NCBI GenBank assembly: GCA_963754125.1 | Contig: CAVWEX010000001.1 | Span: 620,001 to 684,000, forward strand | Direction of reading: 5' to 3' | Source: RPQJ01 sp963754125 | Lineage (GTDB): Bacteria > Pseudomonadota > Gammaproteobacteria > Steroidobacterales > Steroidobacteraceae | DNA: 64,000 nucleotides | Part shown: one piece after another, positions 38,497-48,921 of the stretch | Numbering within the stretch: position 1 is the first letter of the stretch | Layout of the letters: each line of letters begins with the position of its first letter | Program-made: the position numbers and the translations under genes | Notes under the pieces: model-generated | Databases searched by the model: none | Told to the model about the DNA's origin: nothing | The model's input: the letters and a program-made list of their open reading frames with translations, nothing else

Positions 38497-40557
38497 TCAG
38501 GGTGCCGCGGCGCCCGTGCCTCCCGTGTACTTGTCGAGCCAGGACTTCACTTCGCGGTACCACACCAGCGAGTTGCCGGGCTTGAGCACCCAGTGGTTCT
38601 CGTCCTTGAAGTACAGGAGGCGTGTCGGCACGCCCTTCTGCAGCAACACCTGGTAGAGCTCGATGCCGTGGTTCACCGGCACGCGCAGGTCGTTCTGGCC
38701 GTGGACGACCAGCGTGGGCGTGGCGAAATTCGCGGCGCCGTAGTGCGGCGAGGCGGTCTTGAACACGGCCTGCTGCTCGGGCGTCCAGAAGCCGCCGAAG
38801 CGTGGCATCTCGTAGGAGTAGTCGGCGCCGACCTGCGTGTACCAGTTGTACACGGCGGCATGCGCGACCAGCGCCTTGAAGGGATGCGGCCGGCCCAGGA
38901 TGATCGAGGTGAGGTAGCCGCCGTAGCTGCCGCCGCCGGCGACCATGCGGTTGGCGTCGATCCACGGCTGCTGCGCGAACCAGTCGGCGGCCGCGATCAC
39001 GTCCTTGTAGGGCAGCGCGTCCTGCTGTGGGTTGATCGAGTCGGTGAACGCATTGCCGAAGCCCGACGAGCCGTGGAAATTCGGCCACGCGGTCACGTAG
39101 CCCCAGCTGCCGAACACCTGCGCGTTCCAGCGGAACGCCATCGCGTTGGTGATGGCGTTGTGCGGGCCGCCGTGGATCAGCATGAACATCGGGTACTTCT
39201 TCGACTTGTCGAAGCCCGGCGGGTAGTTCACCCACATCTGGATCGGCTTGCCGTTGGCGCCCGGCGTACGTGACGCTCTCGTAGGTGCCGAGCGCCGTGC
39301 CAGCGAGCAGCGCGTCGTTGAGCGTGCTCAGCTTCGTCGCCTTGCTCGTCTTCGGGTCGATGCGCACCAGCGTGGCCGGCTCGAGGAAGGTCTGTCGCAG
39401 CCCGACCATCGCGCCGGTCTGGCTCGCGATGGCCAGCGAGGAGAACGTCTCCTCGCCCGTGATGAGGCGCGGCTTGCCCTCGAGCGGGATCTCGTAGACG
39501 CGCACCGAGCCTGCATCGTCGATGGTGCCGAAGAGACGCTTCGAATCCGGCGCCCAGACGAGGCCGTCGGCCGAGCGGTCCCAGGCGTCGCCCACCACCT
39601 CGCGAACGGTGCCACTGCGGCGGTCCATCAGCATCAGGCGGCGCAGGTCGCCGTAGAAGCCCGGGGTGCGCTGCTGCGCATGGGCGAGCCAGCGGCCGTC
39701 CGGGCTGTACATCGGGACGCCGTCGTCCGCGGCGTTACCGGCGCTGCGATTGACCGCGTCCTTGCCGCCGATGGGCACGGTGTACACGTCGGCATTCGTG
39801 ACGTTGATGGCCGGGTCGGTGTCCGCGACGAAGGCGAGTTCCATGCCGTCCGGCGCGATGTCGTAGAGCGGTGAATCGAGCTGCGCTTCCGCACGCGGCA
39901 GCTGGAGCTTGGTGCCGAGGGTGAGGTTGACGGGCTCGCCGCCCTCGATGCCGATGCTGAACACGTGCAGCTGGCGGTCGTCGAGCCACGTGTCCCAGAA
40001 ATAGATCGGCCCGATGTCCCAGATCTGCGCGCTGGTCTTGGCCTCCGAGCGTTCCTTCAGCCGCTCGCCCTGCTTCGCCATCGTGTCGAGGTCGGCCCAG
40101 ACGCGACTCACGAACGCGATGCGGCGCCCGTCGCGGAAACCACTTCAGCTGACCCACGCCGGTCGGCACGCTCGTGACGCGCGAGGGCTCGCCGCCCGCG
40201 AGCGGCAGCACGTAGATCTGCGGCGCGGTGTCGCCGTTGCGCTGGCTGACGAACGCGAGGATGCGGCCGTCCGGGCTGATCAGCGGCGACGAATCGGAGG
40301 CCGGGTGCGTGGTGAGCGCCCGCTGCATCGTGCCGTCGGCCGACCACAGCCACAGGTCGGTCAGTCCCTTGTTCTCCTTCATGTCGTAGTTGGTCACGGG
40401 CGCGATGATTGTCTTGCCATCGGGCGTGATGGTCGGCGGGCCGATGCGCTGGATCTGCCAGGAACGCTCGGCGCTGAAGGGCACGCCGTCGGCGGCGACT
40501 GCGGGCAGGGCGACGCCGAGGCGCAAGCGCGGCGGCAAGGACACGGAAGTGCATCAT
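38497..40557 (-). CDS. S9 family prolyl-oligopeptidase-like exported peptidase (three frameshifts)
   Basis: Serine peptidase with an N-terminal beta-propeller (repeats such as TPDGKTIIAPVTNYD, SPDGRILAFVSQRNGD, SPDGRWLAHAQQRTPG) and a C-terminal alpha/beta-hydrolase domain. The nucleophile is in GGGSYGGYLT, the acid in HGQNDLRVP and the histidine in FKDENHWV. An N-terminal signal (MMHFRVLAAALA...LPAVAADG) is rebuilt across a break near 40525. Further breaks lie near 40138 and 39266; all are single extra bases. Corrected length is about 686 residues, as for dipeptidyl-peptidase/acylaminoacyl-peptidase relatives. Upstream of the iorAB-like pair on the same strand. Confidence 0.9.
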
Positions 40558-40671
40558 CGGATTCTCGCGGGACACGGGCGGGACCCGCACCTTACCCCAG
40601 CAGGGCAGGCTCATCCAGATCAATGGCTTACATGAAGCCGCTGGACGCCCTCGGATCGGGTGCGAGCCGCT

Positions 40672-41131
40672 TCAGAACGGATGGCGCAGGCTGTAGGCCA
40701 CTGCGGCAACGGCGATGAGGATCGCGATGGCGATCGCGATCCAGTCGGCGCCCGCGGGCGCGCCGGCCTCGGCGGGTCGATGCAGCCGGATCCGGCGATG
40801 GCGGTGCGCCAGGAACAGCGGCACCGCGAAGCTGATGCCGATGAGCGTGCTCGCCGAGGAAGTACCCCCACAGCCAGCCGGCCCCGATGCCGAGCCGGCG
40901 CCCTTCCGCGAACATCCACACGAACAGCGCGGCCGCGAGCACCAGGATGTCCACGGTGATGAACGTGCTGGCGGGCGTCGCGACGGTCTCGCGCCAGAAC
41001 CGGAGGTTGCCGGCCACGAAGCCGTGCTCGAGGTAGCCGAAGGCCTGGGCCCAGGTGCCGACGAGGCCGAGCACGCCGAGTCCGATGAAGAGCCACTCCA
41101 TCGGCGCCAATGATCGCGATGCGTCGTTCAT
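40672..41131 (-). CDS. DUF2834-like membrane protein (one frameshift)
   Basis: Four hydrophobic helices: MEWLFIGLGVLGLVGTWAQA, FITVDILVLAAALFVWMFAE, then after a break near 40855 STLIGISFAVPLFLAHRHRR, and WIAIAIAILIAVAAVAYSL. The segment LRFWRETVATPASTFITVD and EGRRLGIGAGW fit DUF2834 membrane proteins. Corrected length is about 152 residues. Its ATG overlaps the aldolase stop (ATGA), so it is the last gene of the salvage operon; no function is known for it there. Confidence 0.72.
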
Positions 41132-41787
41132 GAGACCACTCGTTTCAGTCGACCGTAGTCGCCGAACTTGTCCATCACTCGCTCGAGTTCCTCGTCGCCG
41201 AGCACCGCGGGCTCGAGGCCGGCCGCGAGCAGCGCGAGGTACTGCCGGGCCAGGTTCTCGACCTCGACCGCGACCGACAGCGCATCGCGCAGCGAGGCGC
41301 CGAGCGCCACGACGCCGTGATTGGCGAGCAGCGTCGCCCGCCGGTCCTCGAGGCCGCGCACGGCCGTCACGGCGAGTTCCGCGGTGCCGAAGGTCGCGTA
41401 GGGCATGCAGCGCACGTCGCCGCCGGCGAGCGCGATCATGTAGTGGAACGCGGGAATGCCGCGCCCGGCGCAGGCGAGCGCCGTCGCGTGCGGGCTGTGC
41501 GTGTGCACGATGGCATTCGCGTCCGGGCGCAGCGCGTAGATCGCCTCGTGCATGCGCCACTCCGACGACGGTCGCGGGCCGGTCGAGTCGGGCGAGCCGT
41601 CCGGCGACAGCTCCACGATCTGCTCCGGCGCCAGGTCCGCGTAGGGCACGCCCGCCGGCGTGATCAGGAAGCCGCCCGCCGAGCGGCAGGACACGTTGCC
41701 GGACTTGTTCGGCACCAGGCCTGCGGCATCGAGCGACAGCGCGATGTCGATGATGCCGGCCCGCAGTTCGCGATCGGTGTCGGTCAT
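41128..41787 (-). CDS. Class II aldolase (Ald2/FucA-like), probable 5-(methylthio)ribulose-1-phosphate aldolase
   Basis: Intact, 219 residues, zinc-dependent class II aldolase/adducin fold. Metal ligands are in HTHSPHATALA and LLANHGVVALG. The segments KSGNVSCRSAGGFLITPAGVPY, SEWRMHEAIYALRPDANAIV, PAFHYMIALAGGDV and YATFGTAELA are of the fuculose-phosphate-aldolase type, unlike those of MtnB dehydratase. The gene overlaps mtnA (ATGA) and follows mtnP-mtnA. In the known Ald2 pathway it would split 5-(methylthio)- or 5-deoxyribulose 1-phosphate into DHAP and (methylthio)acetaldehyde or acetaldehyde. The assignment rests on fold plus operon context. Confidence 0.85.
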   Translation of the reverse strand: MTDTDRELRAGIIDIALSLDAAGLVPNKSGNVSCRSAGGFLITPAGVPYADLAPEQIVELSPDGSPDSTGPRPSSEWRMHEAIYALRPDANAIVHTHSPHATALACAGRGIPAFHYMIALAGGDVRCMPYATFGTAELAVTAVRGLEDRRATLLANHGVVALGASLRDALSVAVEVENLARQYLALLAAGLEPAVLGDEELERVMDKFGDYGRLKRVVS

Positions 41788-42887
41788 CGGCGATCCGTCC
41801 TTTCCGGGTACAGCGCCGCCAGCCCCTCGCGACTCGCCGGCGCCACGCCGCGCTCGGTGATGAGCCCCGTCACGAGGCGCGCCGGCGTGACGTCGAAGGC
41901 GGGATTCGCGACCGGGCTGCCCGGCGCCACGACCTCGACCTCGAGCAGCCGGCCGTCGTCGGCGCGGCCCCGCACGTGCGTGACCTCGCGGGCCGCGCGT
42001 TCCTCGATCGGGCACGTCGCGCACGCCGTCGTCGATCGTCCAGTCGATGGTCGAGGACGGCAGCGCCGCGTAGAACGGCACGCCGTTGTCGCGCGCCGCG
42101 AGCGCCTTGAGGTAGGTGCCGATCTTGTTCGCGACGTCGCCCGCGGCGGTGGTGCGGTCGCTGCCGACGATGCACACGTCCACCTGCCCGTGCTGCATCA
42201 GGTGGCCGCCCGCGTTGTCCGCGATCACGGTGTGCGGAACGCCGTGCGCGCCGAGCTCGAAGGCCGTGAGCGCCGCGCCCTGGTTGCGCGGGCGCGTCTC
42301 GTCGACGTACACGTGCACGGCGATGCCCGCCGCCTGCGCCGCGTACACGGGCGCGAGCGCCGTGCCCCAGTCCACGCAGGCGAGCCAGCCGGCGTTGCAG
42401 TGCGTGAGCACGCGCACCGGCCGCCCGTCGCGCGTCGCCGCGCAGCTGCTCGAGGATGTCGCGGCCGTGGCGACCGATGGCGGCGCAGGCAGCCACGTCC
42501 TCGTCGGCGATGCGCGCGGCCTCGGCGTAGGCCCGCGCCACGCGGGTCTCGGGCGGCTCGTCCGCCAGCACCGACTGCATCCGGGCGAGCGCCCAGCGCA
42601 GGTTGACCGCGGTGGGACGGGTCGCGCCGAGCAGCTGCACGGCGCGTGCGAGCCCGGCGTCGCCCGGGTCGGCGCGCAGGCCGAGCGCCACGCCGTACGC
42701 GGCCGTCACGCCGATCAGCGGCGCGCCGCGCACCACCATGTCGCGGATCGCGTCCGCGGCCTGCTCGGCGCTGCGCAGGTGCGCGCAGCTCGAACGCGAA
42801 CGGCAGGCGCGTCTGGTCGATGACCGCGACGGTCGCGCCGTCGTCGGCGACGAAGATCGTGCGGTAGTGCTGGCCGTGGACGCGCAT
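41784..42887 (-). CDS. mtnA: S-methyl-5-thioribose-1-phosphate isomerase MtnA (three frameshifts)
   Basis: Isomerises methylthioribose 1-phosphate to the ribulose form. Family motifs are complete once joined: AIRDMVVRGAPLIGVTAAYG, NLRWALARM, LTHCNAGWLACVDWGTAL (catalytic cysteine region), VHVYVDETRPRNQGAALTAF, IVGSDRTTAAGDVANKIGTY (catalytic aspartate) and VANPAFDVTPARLVTGLITE. Breaks near 42790, 42432 and 42015, all one extra base. Corrected length is about 367 residues, normal for MtnA. A GGGGG-rich ribosome site lies in the 16-nt gap after mtnP. Confidence 0.94.
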
Positions 42888-42903
42888 GTCGGGACCGCCC
42901 CCT

Positions 42904-43783
42904 TCACCCGGCGCCGAGCACGCGGCCCGCGACGGTGCCGAGCTTCGCCACCATCGCCGGATCGCGCGCGTCCGGGTGCGTGATGACGGCGCCGTCGAGC
43001 GCCCGGTGCGAGCCCACCGGGCACGGAATGCGCTCGGCGGGAAGTTCGCTGCGCCAGCCGCGCGAACAGCCGCTGCGCCTTGCCGCGGTTCTCGTTCATG
43101 ACCGCGACCAGGCTCGCGACGTCCACCGCGCCGTGCACCTCGTGCCAGCAGTCGTAGTCGGTCACCATCGCAACGACCGCGTAGGTGATCTCCGCCTCGC
43201 GCGCGAGCTTGGCCTCCGGCATCGAGGTCATGTGGATGACGTCGTAGCCGAGTCCCTTGTAGGTGAGCGACTCGGCCCGCGTGGAGAACTGCGGACCCTC
43301 CATGCACACCGCGGTGCCGCCCCGATGGCAGGGAATCGCCTCGGCCACGGCCGCGCGGGCGATCAGTTCCTGCAGCGCCGGCCCCACCGGGTGCGCGAAG
43401 GACACGTGGGCGACGCAACCCGTACCGAAGAACGAACTCTCGCGGCGCACGGTGCGGTCCACGAAGTCGTCCACCAGCACGAAGGTGCCGGGGCTCAGTT
43501 CCTCGCGGTAGGAGCCGCAGGCCGAGAACGACACGAGGTCGGTCACGCCCAGTTGCTTCAGCGCGTCGATGTTGGCGCGGTAGTTGATCTCGGAGGGCGG
43601 CAAGCGGTGGCCCCGGCCGTGCCGCGGCAGGAACACGACGTCCGTGCCGCCGGCGCGACCGACGCGCAGCCGGTCCGACGGCTCGCCCCAGGGCGTGTCG
43701 ATGCGCTCCTCGCGCACGTCCTCGATGCCGGGCAGGTCGTAGAGGCCGGAGCCGCCGATGATGCCGAGCACTGCCTTGGTCAT
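42904..43783 (-). CDS. mtnP: S-methyl-5-thioadenosine phosphorylase MtnP (one frameshift)
   Basis: Phosphorolysis of methylthioadenosine (and probably 5-deoxyadenosine) to adenine and the 1-phosphate sugar. Motifs: IGGSGLYDLPGIED, LPRHGRGHRLPPSEINYRAN, SACGSYREEL, MEGPQFSTRAES, HMTSMPEAKLAREAEI and VTDYDCWH, all of the MTAP/PNP family. A break near 43053 recovers ELPAERIPCPVGSHRALDGA and the TGA at 42904. Corrected length is about 293 residues. I chose the ATG at 43783 because GAG lies 8 nt before it; an in-frame GTG at 43792 is possible. Confidence 0.94.
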
Positions 43784-43853
43784 CGCATCCACTCGCCGTG
43801 ACGATGCGGTCGAGCTTACCCGAGGCGCCGGGCCTGCGGCGACGGTTGCCGGT

Positions 43854-46059
43854 TCACATGAACGGCTTGGCGCGCTCCATCAGCTCGTCGAGCCCGGGCT
43901 CGGCCGGATCCCAGGGCTTGCCCGGGTGGATGATCGAGACCTGGCAGCTCTCGGCCGCCTCGACGATCTGCTTGTAGCTGCCTGCCTTCAGGTCGGCGAT
44001 GTAGGCCTGCTTGTTCGTCGTTGTAGGCGAACATGCGCGGGTTGAGCTGCGTGCACTCGTTGCAGGTCGAGCAGCGCACGGTCTCGATGTAGGGCTCGTC
44101 GGGGTTGCGCGCGGGCTCGGCCTCGACGACCGGCGGCGGCGGCACAGCGGCCGCCGGCGGCGCCGCCGCGGCATTGCCCGGGGGTCGCGGCCGGTGCGAC
44201 CGGGGCCGCAGGAGCCGTCGCAGCCTCGCGACGATGCGCCTCCTCCCAGGCTGCGCGCTCGCGCGCCAGCAACCGCTCGGCGCGCGAATCGTGGATGCCG
44301 CCCAGCTCCTGCAACCGATGCCACGCTTCGCGGCAGCGCAGCGCCGCGCGCATCAGACGCTCGTCCACCACGAGGCGGCAGAGCAGGTCGGCCTCGTCCA
44401 CGGCCAGCACGTACGGGCACGCCGGCCGCGGGGTCGTGAGCCGGATTCGCCAGCCACTGCCTGCGCGGTGATCATCCCCTCGCCCCAGGCCGCGCGCGGC
44501 AGCGGGCTCGAAGTGCGCCGGCACAGCGCGCGTCGCAGACGGCGAAGTCGGCGAACGTGAAGGCGACCTCCTCGCTCACCGCCTGCAGGTCCGGGTCGGC
44601 GTACTCGAGCCGCTCGACCGGCCAGTCGAGCTCCGGTTGCGGGTTGTTGTCGAGGGAGAAGCGCGACGCGAGGTCGGCTCCCGCGTGCGGGTCGTACGTG
44701 AACGCCGGAAACGCCCGCGACTGCATCGCCGCCGCGGCCTGCAGGTAGCCCGGCACGGCGCCGCCGTCCGGCGCCGCGTAGATGCTGAAGAGCGCCGGAC
44801 CCGCATGGCGCAAGCCGCGCCGCACGCGCTCGCGCATCTGCAGCAGGTTCGAGGCCGCCGACTGCAGCACGAACACGTCGTCGAAGCTCATCGCGGCGCT
44901 CGCGAGTTGCGTGGCCCGCAGCCCGAAGGCGAACTGTCCCTGCCCCAGCATCGACTCCTCGAGCAGGTCGTCGACGTGCACCACGACCTTGAGCGGCACC
45001 CCGGACGACAAGGCGTCCGCGAGCGTTCCGCGCGCGCCGGCCGCGCCGGGCTCGAGGCACACGAGGTAGTCGGGGAAGAACTGGAGGTCCTGCGCGGTGA
45101 CCGACTGCTCGTCGAAGGCGGCGAAGATCGCCTCGTGCAGATCCTCGACGTAGCTGCCCTCGACCTCGAGCTCCGCGACCTGCAGCGCCTTGAGCAGCTG
45201 CGCAAGCTCGGGCAGGCGCTCGCGAAATGCGGCGAGCGCGTCCCCGGCGCTCGCGAACTCGAATTCGTACGCGCCGGATCCCGCCACCTCGCCGGCGCGC
45301 GGGAAGAACCGCTGCGCCCGCAGGACCGCCAGCGACTCCTCGACCCGTCGCTTGCGTCGCTCACCGAGCCCGCCACGCGGCGGGCTGTGCGACAGCAGCC
45401 GGGACATGGCGCCGAAATCGAACATGCCGCGGTGAGCGGCGCCGAAGGAGGCCTGCAGCGCCGGCTGCGCCAGGGCGGCCGCGGAGCGCGCGTAGTCCGC
45501 ACGCAGGATGTCGCCGAGACGGATCACCAGGCTCTCGATCCGCTCGCTCGCGACCCGCGCCTTCTCCTTCTGCACGGCCGACCAGGCATGACGCAGGAAT
45601 CGGGCCGGCAAGGCGGCATTGCAGTCGGCCACCTCGCCTTCCGCTGCGAACTGCGGCCGGACCTTGCCCGCATCCTTCAGGAACGCCGCGTCGCCGGGCG
45701 GCGCCACGGCCTGCACGGCGCGGTCCCACAGCTCCGCCAGCGTGCCGCGCTCGCCGGCCGCGACCCGCCTGCAGATTTCCCGCTCGACCTTGAGCGCACG
45801 GCGCCGCAGCGCCTCGCCGGACACGCCCGGCGGCGCGACGGCGCGCAGCGCGGTGTCCACGGTTGCAGTCAGCGACTGCACGTACTCGTCAGCGGTCCCG
45901 GTGAAGATCACCGGGAAATCGTGGCGCAACGATTCGAGGTTGCGGTAGGCGAGCCATGAGCGCCGGGCGCAGGCCGCCGACCTCGTCCGCCCGGGACTCG
46001 CCGTCGGCGTGGCGACCGGTGAGATGGAAGACGACCTGGGCCTTGAGCTGCTTGTCCAT
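43854..46059 (-). CDS. Large protein with C-terminal ferredoxin domain, third component of a 2-oxoacid oxidoreductase (seven frameshifts)
   Basis: After removing seven one-base breaks (near 45953, 44525, 44512, 44460, 44412, 44178, 44020) this is a single 732-residue protein starting MDKQLKAQVVFHL. The last ~70 residues are a ferredoxin domain: RCSTCNECTQLNPRMFAY, then ESCQVSIIHPGKPWDP supplying the fourth cysteine. A Pro/Ala linker precedes it. The ~600-residue N-terminal part has no obvious catalytic motif. Its section DVFVLQSAASNLLQM...GPALFSIYAAP...FPAFTYDPHAG...FSLDN recalls the TPP-domain end of one-piece pyruvate:ferredoxin oxidoreductases, without a GDG thiamine motif. It starts 5 nt after korB, so it is probably the electron acceptor of KorAB. 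Confidence 0.7.
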
Positions 46060-46064
46060 GTTCG

Positions 46065-47022
46065 TTACGGCCAGACGGTGAACTTGTCGAGCTCCGCCTC
46101 GAACGAAGCGCGGATCGTATCGGTGGTGCGCAGCATGCCCGCACGCCGCAGGTCCTCGTAACAGGGCACCTCCGGGTTGTGGTAGAGGATGCCCACCGGG
46201 ATCGGATCCTCGCTCGAGGCGATTTCGCGGGCGCGGTTGATGTCCGCGGGATCGTGCACGATCTGGTTGCGGTAGATCTTCTGCAGCGCCGGGCTCACCT
46301 TGAGGCCGTTCTCGTGCGTGAGCATCAGCATGCGCTGCGGGTCGTGCACCCACGGCTCGAACATGTCGCCCACGAACTCCGGACAGCGCTGCAGGATCCG
46401 GACGAACGACAGGCCGCGGTGGCGGAACGCCGCCGTGACGATCTGGAACAGGCTCTCCGGGATCCAGTCCACGGCCTGCGCGACGAACGACGCGTTCTGC
46501 ACGCCGAGCGTCACCGTGAGCGGGCTCATCGCGTCGAGGTACGAACCGCGCGGCGTGGTGTTGCTCTTGGTGCCGAGCGGCGAGGTCGGCGAGGCCTGCT
46601 TCTTCGTGAGGCCGTAGATGTGGTTGTCGTGCAGCAGCACGGTGAGGTTCATGTTGTAGCGGATCGCGTGGATCCAGTGCGCGGCGCCGATGCTGCAGCA
46701 GTCGCCGTCGCCGGTGTTCACGAACACGTGCAGGTCGGGCCGGGCGAGCTTGATGCCCTCGGCGATCGGCAGCGCGCGGCCGTGGATGCCGTGGAACCCG
46801 TAGGTGCGCATGTAGTGCGGCAGGCGGCTCGAGCAGCCGATGCCCGAAACGAACACGGTCTTCTCGGGACGCAGTCCCTCGTCCCGGCACAGTCGCTGCA
46901 GGGCGGCGAGGATGGCGTTGTCGCCGCAGCCCTTGCACCAGCGCGGCACGCCGCCCTGGTAATCCTCGAGCGCGCGATTGCTCCTCGAAGAGGTGGTGGA
47001 GACAGGCGGTGGCGGTGCTCAT
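46065..47022 (-). CDS. korB: 2-oxoacid:ferredoxin oxidoreductase subunit beta (one frameshift)
   Basis: Thiamine-diphosphate-binding subunit. Motifs: PRWCKGCGDNAILAAL, VSGIGCSSRLPHYM, the TPP/Mg site NTGDGDCCSIGAAHWIHAIR, and IYGLTKKQASPTSPLGTKS. A break near 46975 joins MSTATACLHHLFEEQSRA to the body. Corrected length is about 318 residues. The ATGA overlap with korA shows coupling. The partner composition (KorA with fused gamma domain) fits 2-oxoglutarate:ferredoxin oxidoreductases, but pyruvate or other 2-oxoacids cannot be excluded from sequence. Confidence 0.93.
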
Positions 47023-48917
47023 GGACGCTGCTCCTCACGCGCGAGGCGTTTGCGCAACACGGCGCAGATCGAGCCGGGCTTGATCGGGCGGCCGCGGACC
47101 TCGCTCCAGCAGTCGATGTCGACGAGGTAGCGGGCACGCAGCAGCATGGCGAGCGCCGTGTAACGGCGGTTCGACTCGTCGATCAACGGGTCCTCCGGGA
47201 GATCCGACCAGTTGGCCTCGATGGCGATCACCTGCTTGAAGCGGTGCAGGATCTCCTTGATGCCGGGGGCCATCGGCTGCAGGAAGGTGAGGTGCAGCGA
47301 CGAGACCTTGTGCCCCTCGGCACGCATCCGCTCGACGGATTCCTCGATGGCACCCTTGGTGCTGCCCCAGCCGACCACCAGCAGGTCGCCTTCCTCGTCG
47401 CCGAACACCGTCGGGGGCGTGAGCATCTTCTGCAGCGTGGCCAGCTTCAGGCTGCGCGCGTGCATGCCCTGCTCGTTGATCTCGGGGTCGTAGGCCACGC
47501 GGCTCGACCGGTCGTGCGCCAGGCCGGTCAGCGTGTGCATGCCGCCCGGCTGGCCGGGCACGAAGCGGTGCGAAAGGCCGGTGACGGGGTCCCAGTCGTA
47601 GGGCTTGGCGCCCTCGGGCACCGGGTTCTGGTCGATCGGGGGCGCGAGCCAGTCCTCGTTGAACTCGGGGCGCGGGAACGGCTGCTGCGCGGTCGCGAGA
47701 CTCGCGTCCGACAGCACGACCACCACCATGTTGAACGTCTCGGCGATGCGGCGCGCCGTGATGATCGAGTGGAAGCAGTCCTCGATGGTGCTCGCGGCGA
47801 TGACCACCTTGGGCGCGTCGCCGTGGCTGCCGAACATCACGGCGAGCAGGTCGCTCTGCTCGGACTTGGTCGGCTGCCCGGTGCTCGGGCCGCCGCGCTG
47901 CACGTCCACCACCACGAGCGGGATCTCGGCCATGACGGCGAGACCGATGCCCTCCTGCTTGAGCGAGTAACCCGGCCCCGAGGTGATCGTGACCGCGACC
48001 TTGCCCGAATACGAGGCCCCGATGGCGAACGCGCAGGCCGCGATCTCGTCCTCGGCCTGGTGCACGAGGCCGCCCGCGCGCTCGAACACGTCGCTCAGGT
48101 AGTGCGACGCGGACGTAGCGGGCGTGATCGGGTACATGGCGCAGATGTCCATGCCCGACGCGAGGACGCCGAGTGCGATCGCGGTGTTGCCGTTGATGAC
48201 GAGCTGCGGCTCGGTGGCGCGGACGGCCGGCACCCGGAAGCCGAATTCGAGGTTGTGCTCGGCCCAGGCGTGGCCCGCCTCCAGCAGCGCGACGTTCGAC
48301 TTGATGACCTTCTCGGCCTTCTTGCCGAAGATGAACGCGATCTGGTCGCGCGCGAGGTCCATGTCGAGGCTGTAGAGGTTGCAGAGCATCCCCAGCACGA
48401 ACATGTTCTTGCCCTTGCGCGGGTCGGAGACGAGCTTGCGGCACTCGCCCTCCATCGGCACTTCGTGGACGCGATAACCGTCGGCGTGCAGCCGGTCGAG
48501 CGTCTCCTTGTACTGGGCGGCGATCTTCGGGTCGGCACTGGCCGCCCACATGCTCTCGAGCAGGATGATGCAGCCGGGCTTGAGCTCGCCGGCATTGACA
48601 CGCCCGAGCAGGACCTGCTCGTTGAAGGCCACGGCGAGGTCGGCCTCGTCGCCACCGTTGGTGACGCGCTTGGAACCGATACGGATGCGGTTGCCGCTCG
48701 CGCCCGCCACGCTGCGCGCCGGCGGCTGGATCTCGGCCGGAATGATCTCGACCGTCCACACGCCGTTGCCCATGCGCGCGGCGATCGAGCCGAAGGACTG
48801 GCCGCACTTCTGCGCGCCCTCGCCCGAGTCGCTCATGATCTCGATGACGGCCTCGCTGAGCGTGACGACCTGCTTGGCACGCGTCCGCGCATCCATCGTT
48901 TCCACTGCAGCATTCAT
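47019..48917 (-). CDS. korA: 2-oxoacid:ferredoxin oxidoreductase subunit alpha (gamma-alpha fusion)
   Basis: Intact, 632 residues. The N-terminal gamma-type domain (GEGAQKCGQSFGSIAARMGN, EADLAVAFNEQVLLGRV) binds CoA. It is followed by the alpha-type pyrimidine domain with MYPITPATSASHYL, HQAEDEIAACAFAIGASYSG, TSGPGYSLKQEGIGLAVMAE and DVQRGGPSTGQPTKSEQSDL. This fused KorA layout is common in bacterial 2-oxoglutarate:ferredoxin oxidoreductases used in reductive or anaerobic-type carbon metabolism. It begins 4 nt after the NfnB-like gene. Together with KorB and the ferredoxin-tailed protein it forms the 2-oxoacid-oxidising part of the operon. Confidence 0.94.
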   Translation of the reverse strand: MNAAVETMDARTRAKQVVTLSEAVIEIMSDSGEGAQKCGQSFGSIAARMGNGVWTVEIIPAEIQPPARSVAGASGNRIRIGSKRVTNGGDEADLAVAFNEQVLLGRVNAGELKPGCIILLESMWAASADPKIAAQYKETLDRLHADGYRVHEVPMEGECRKLVSDPRKGKNMFVLGMLCNLYSLDMDLARDQIAFIFGKKAEKVIKSNVALLEAGHAWAEHNLEFGFRVPAVRATEPQLVINGNTAIALGVLASGMDICAMYPITPATSASHYLSDVFERAGGLVHQAEDEIAACAFAIGASYSGKVAVTITSGPGYSLKQEGIGLAVMAEIPLVVVDVQRGGPSTGQPTKSEQSDLLAVMFGSHGDAPKVVIAASTIEDCFHSIITARRIAETFNMVVVVLSDASLATAQQPFPRPEFNEDWLAPPIDQNPVPEGAKPYDWDPVTGLSHRFVPGQPGGMHTLTGLAHDRSSRVAYDPEINEQGMHARSLKLATLQKMLTPPTVFGDEEGDLLVVGWGSTKGAIEESVERMRAEGHKVSSLHLTFLQPMAPGIKEILHRFKQVIAIEANWSDLPEDPLIDESNRRYTALAMLLRARYLVDIDCWSEVRGRPIKPGSICAVLRKRLAREEQRP

Positions 48918-48921
48918 GCGG

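Noticed and set aside
41128..41787. Class II aldolase as MtnB (methylthioribulose-1-phosphate dehydratase)
   Set aside because: The motifs around the metal site are of the fuculose-phosphate aldolase/Ald2 type, and no mtnC or mtnD follows.
48914..48921. Alternative end of the NfnB-like gene overlapping the korA start
   Set aside because: It would need a frame change; the uninterrupted frame stops at 48922 after RVRSPR, leaving a normal 4-nt gap to korA.
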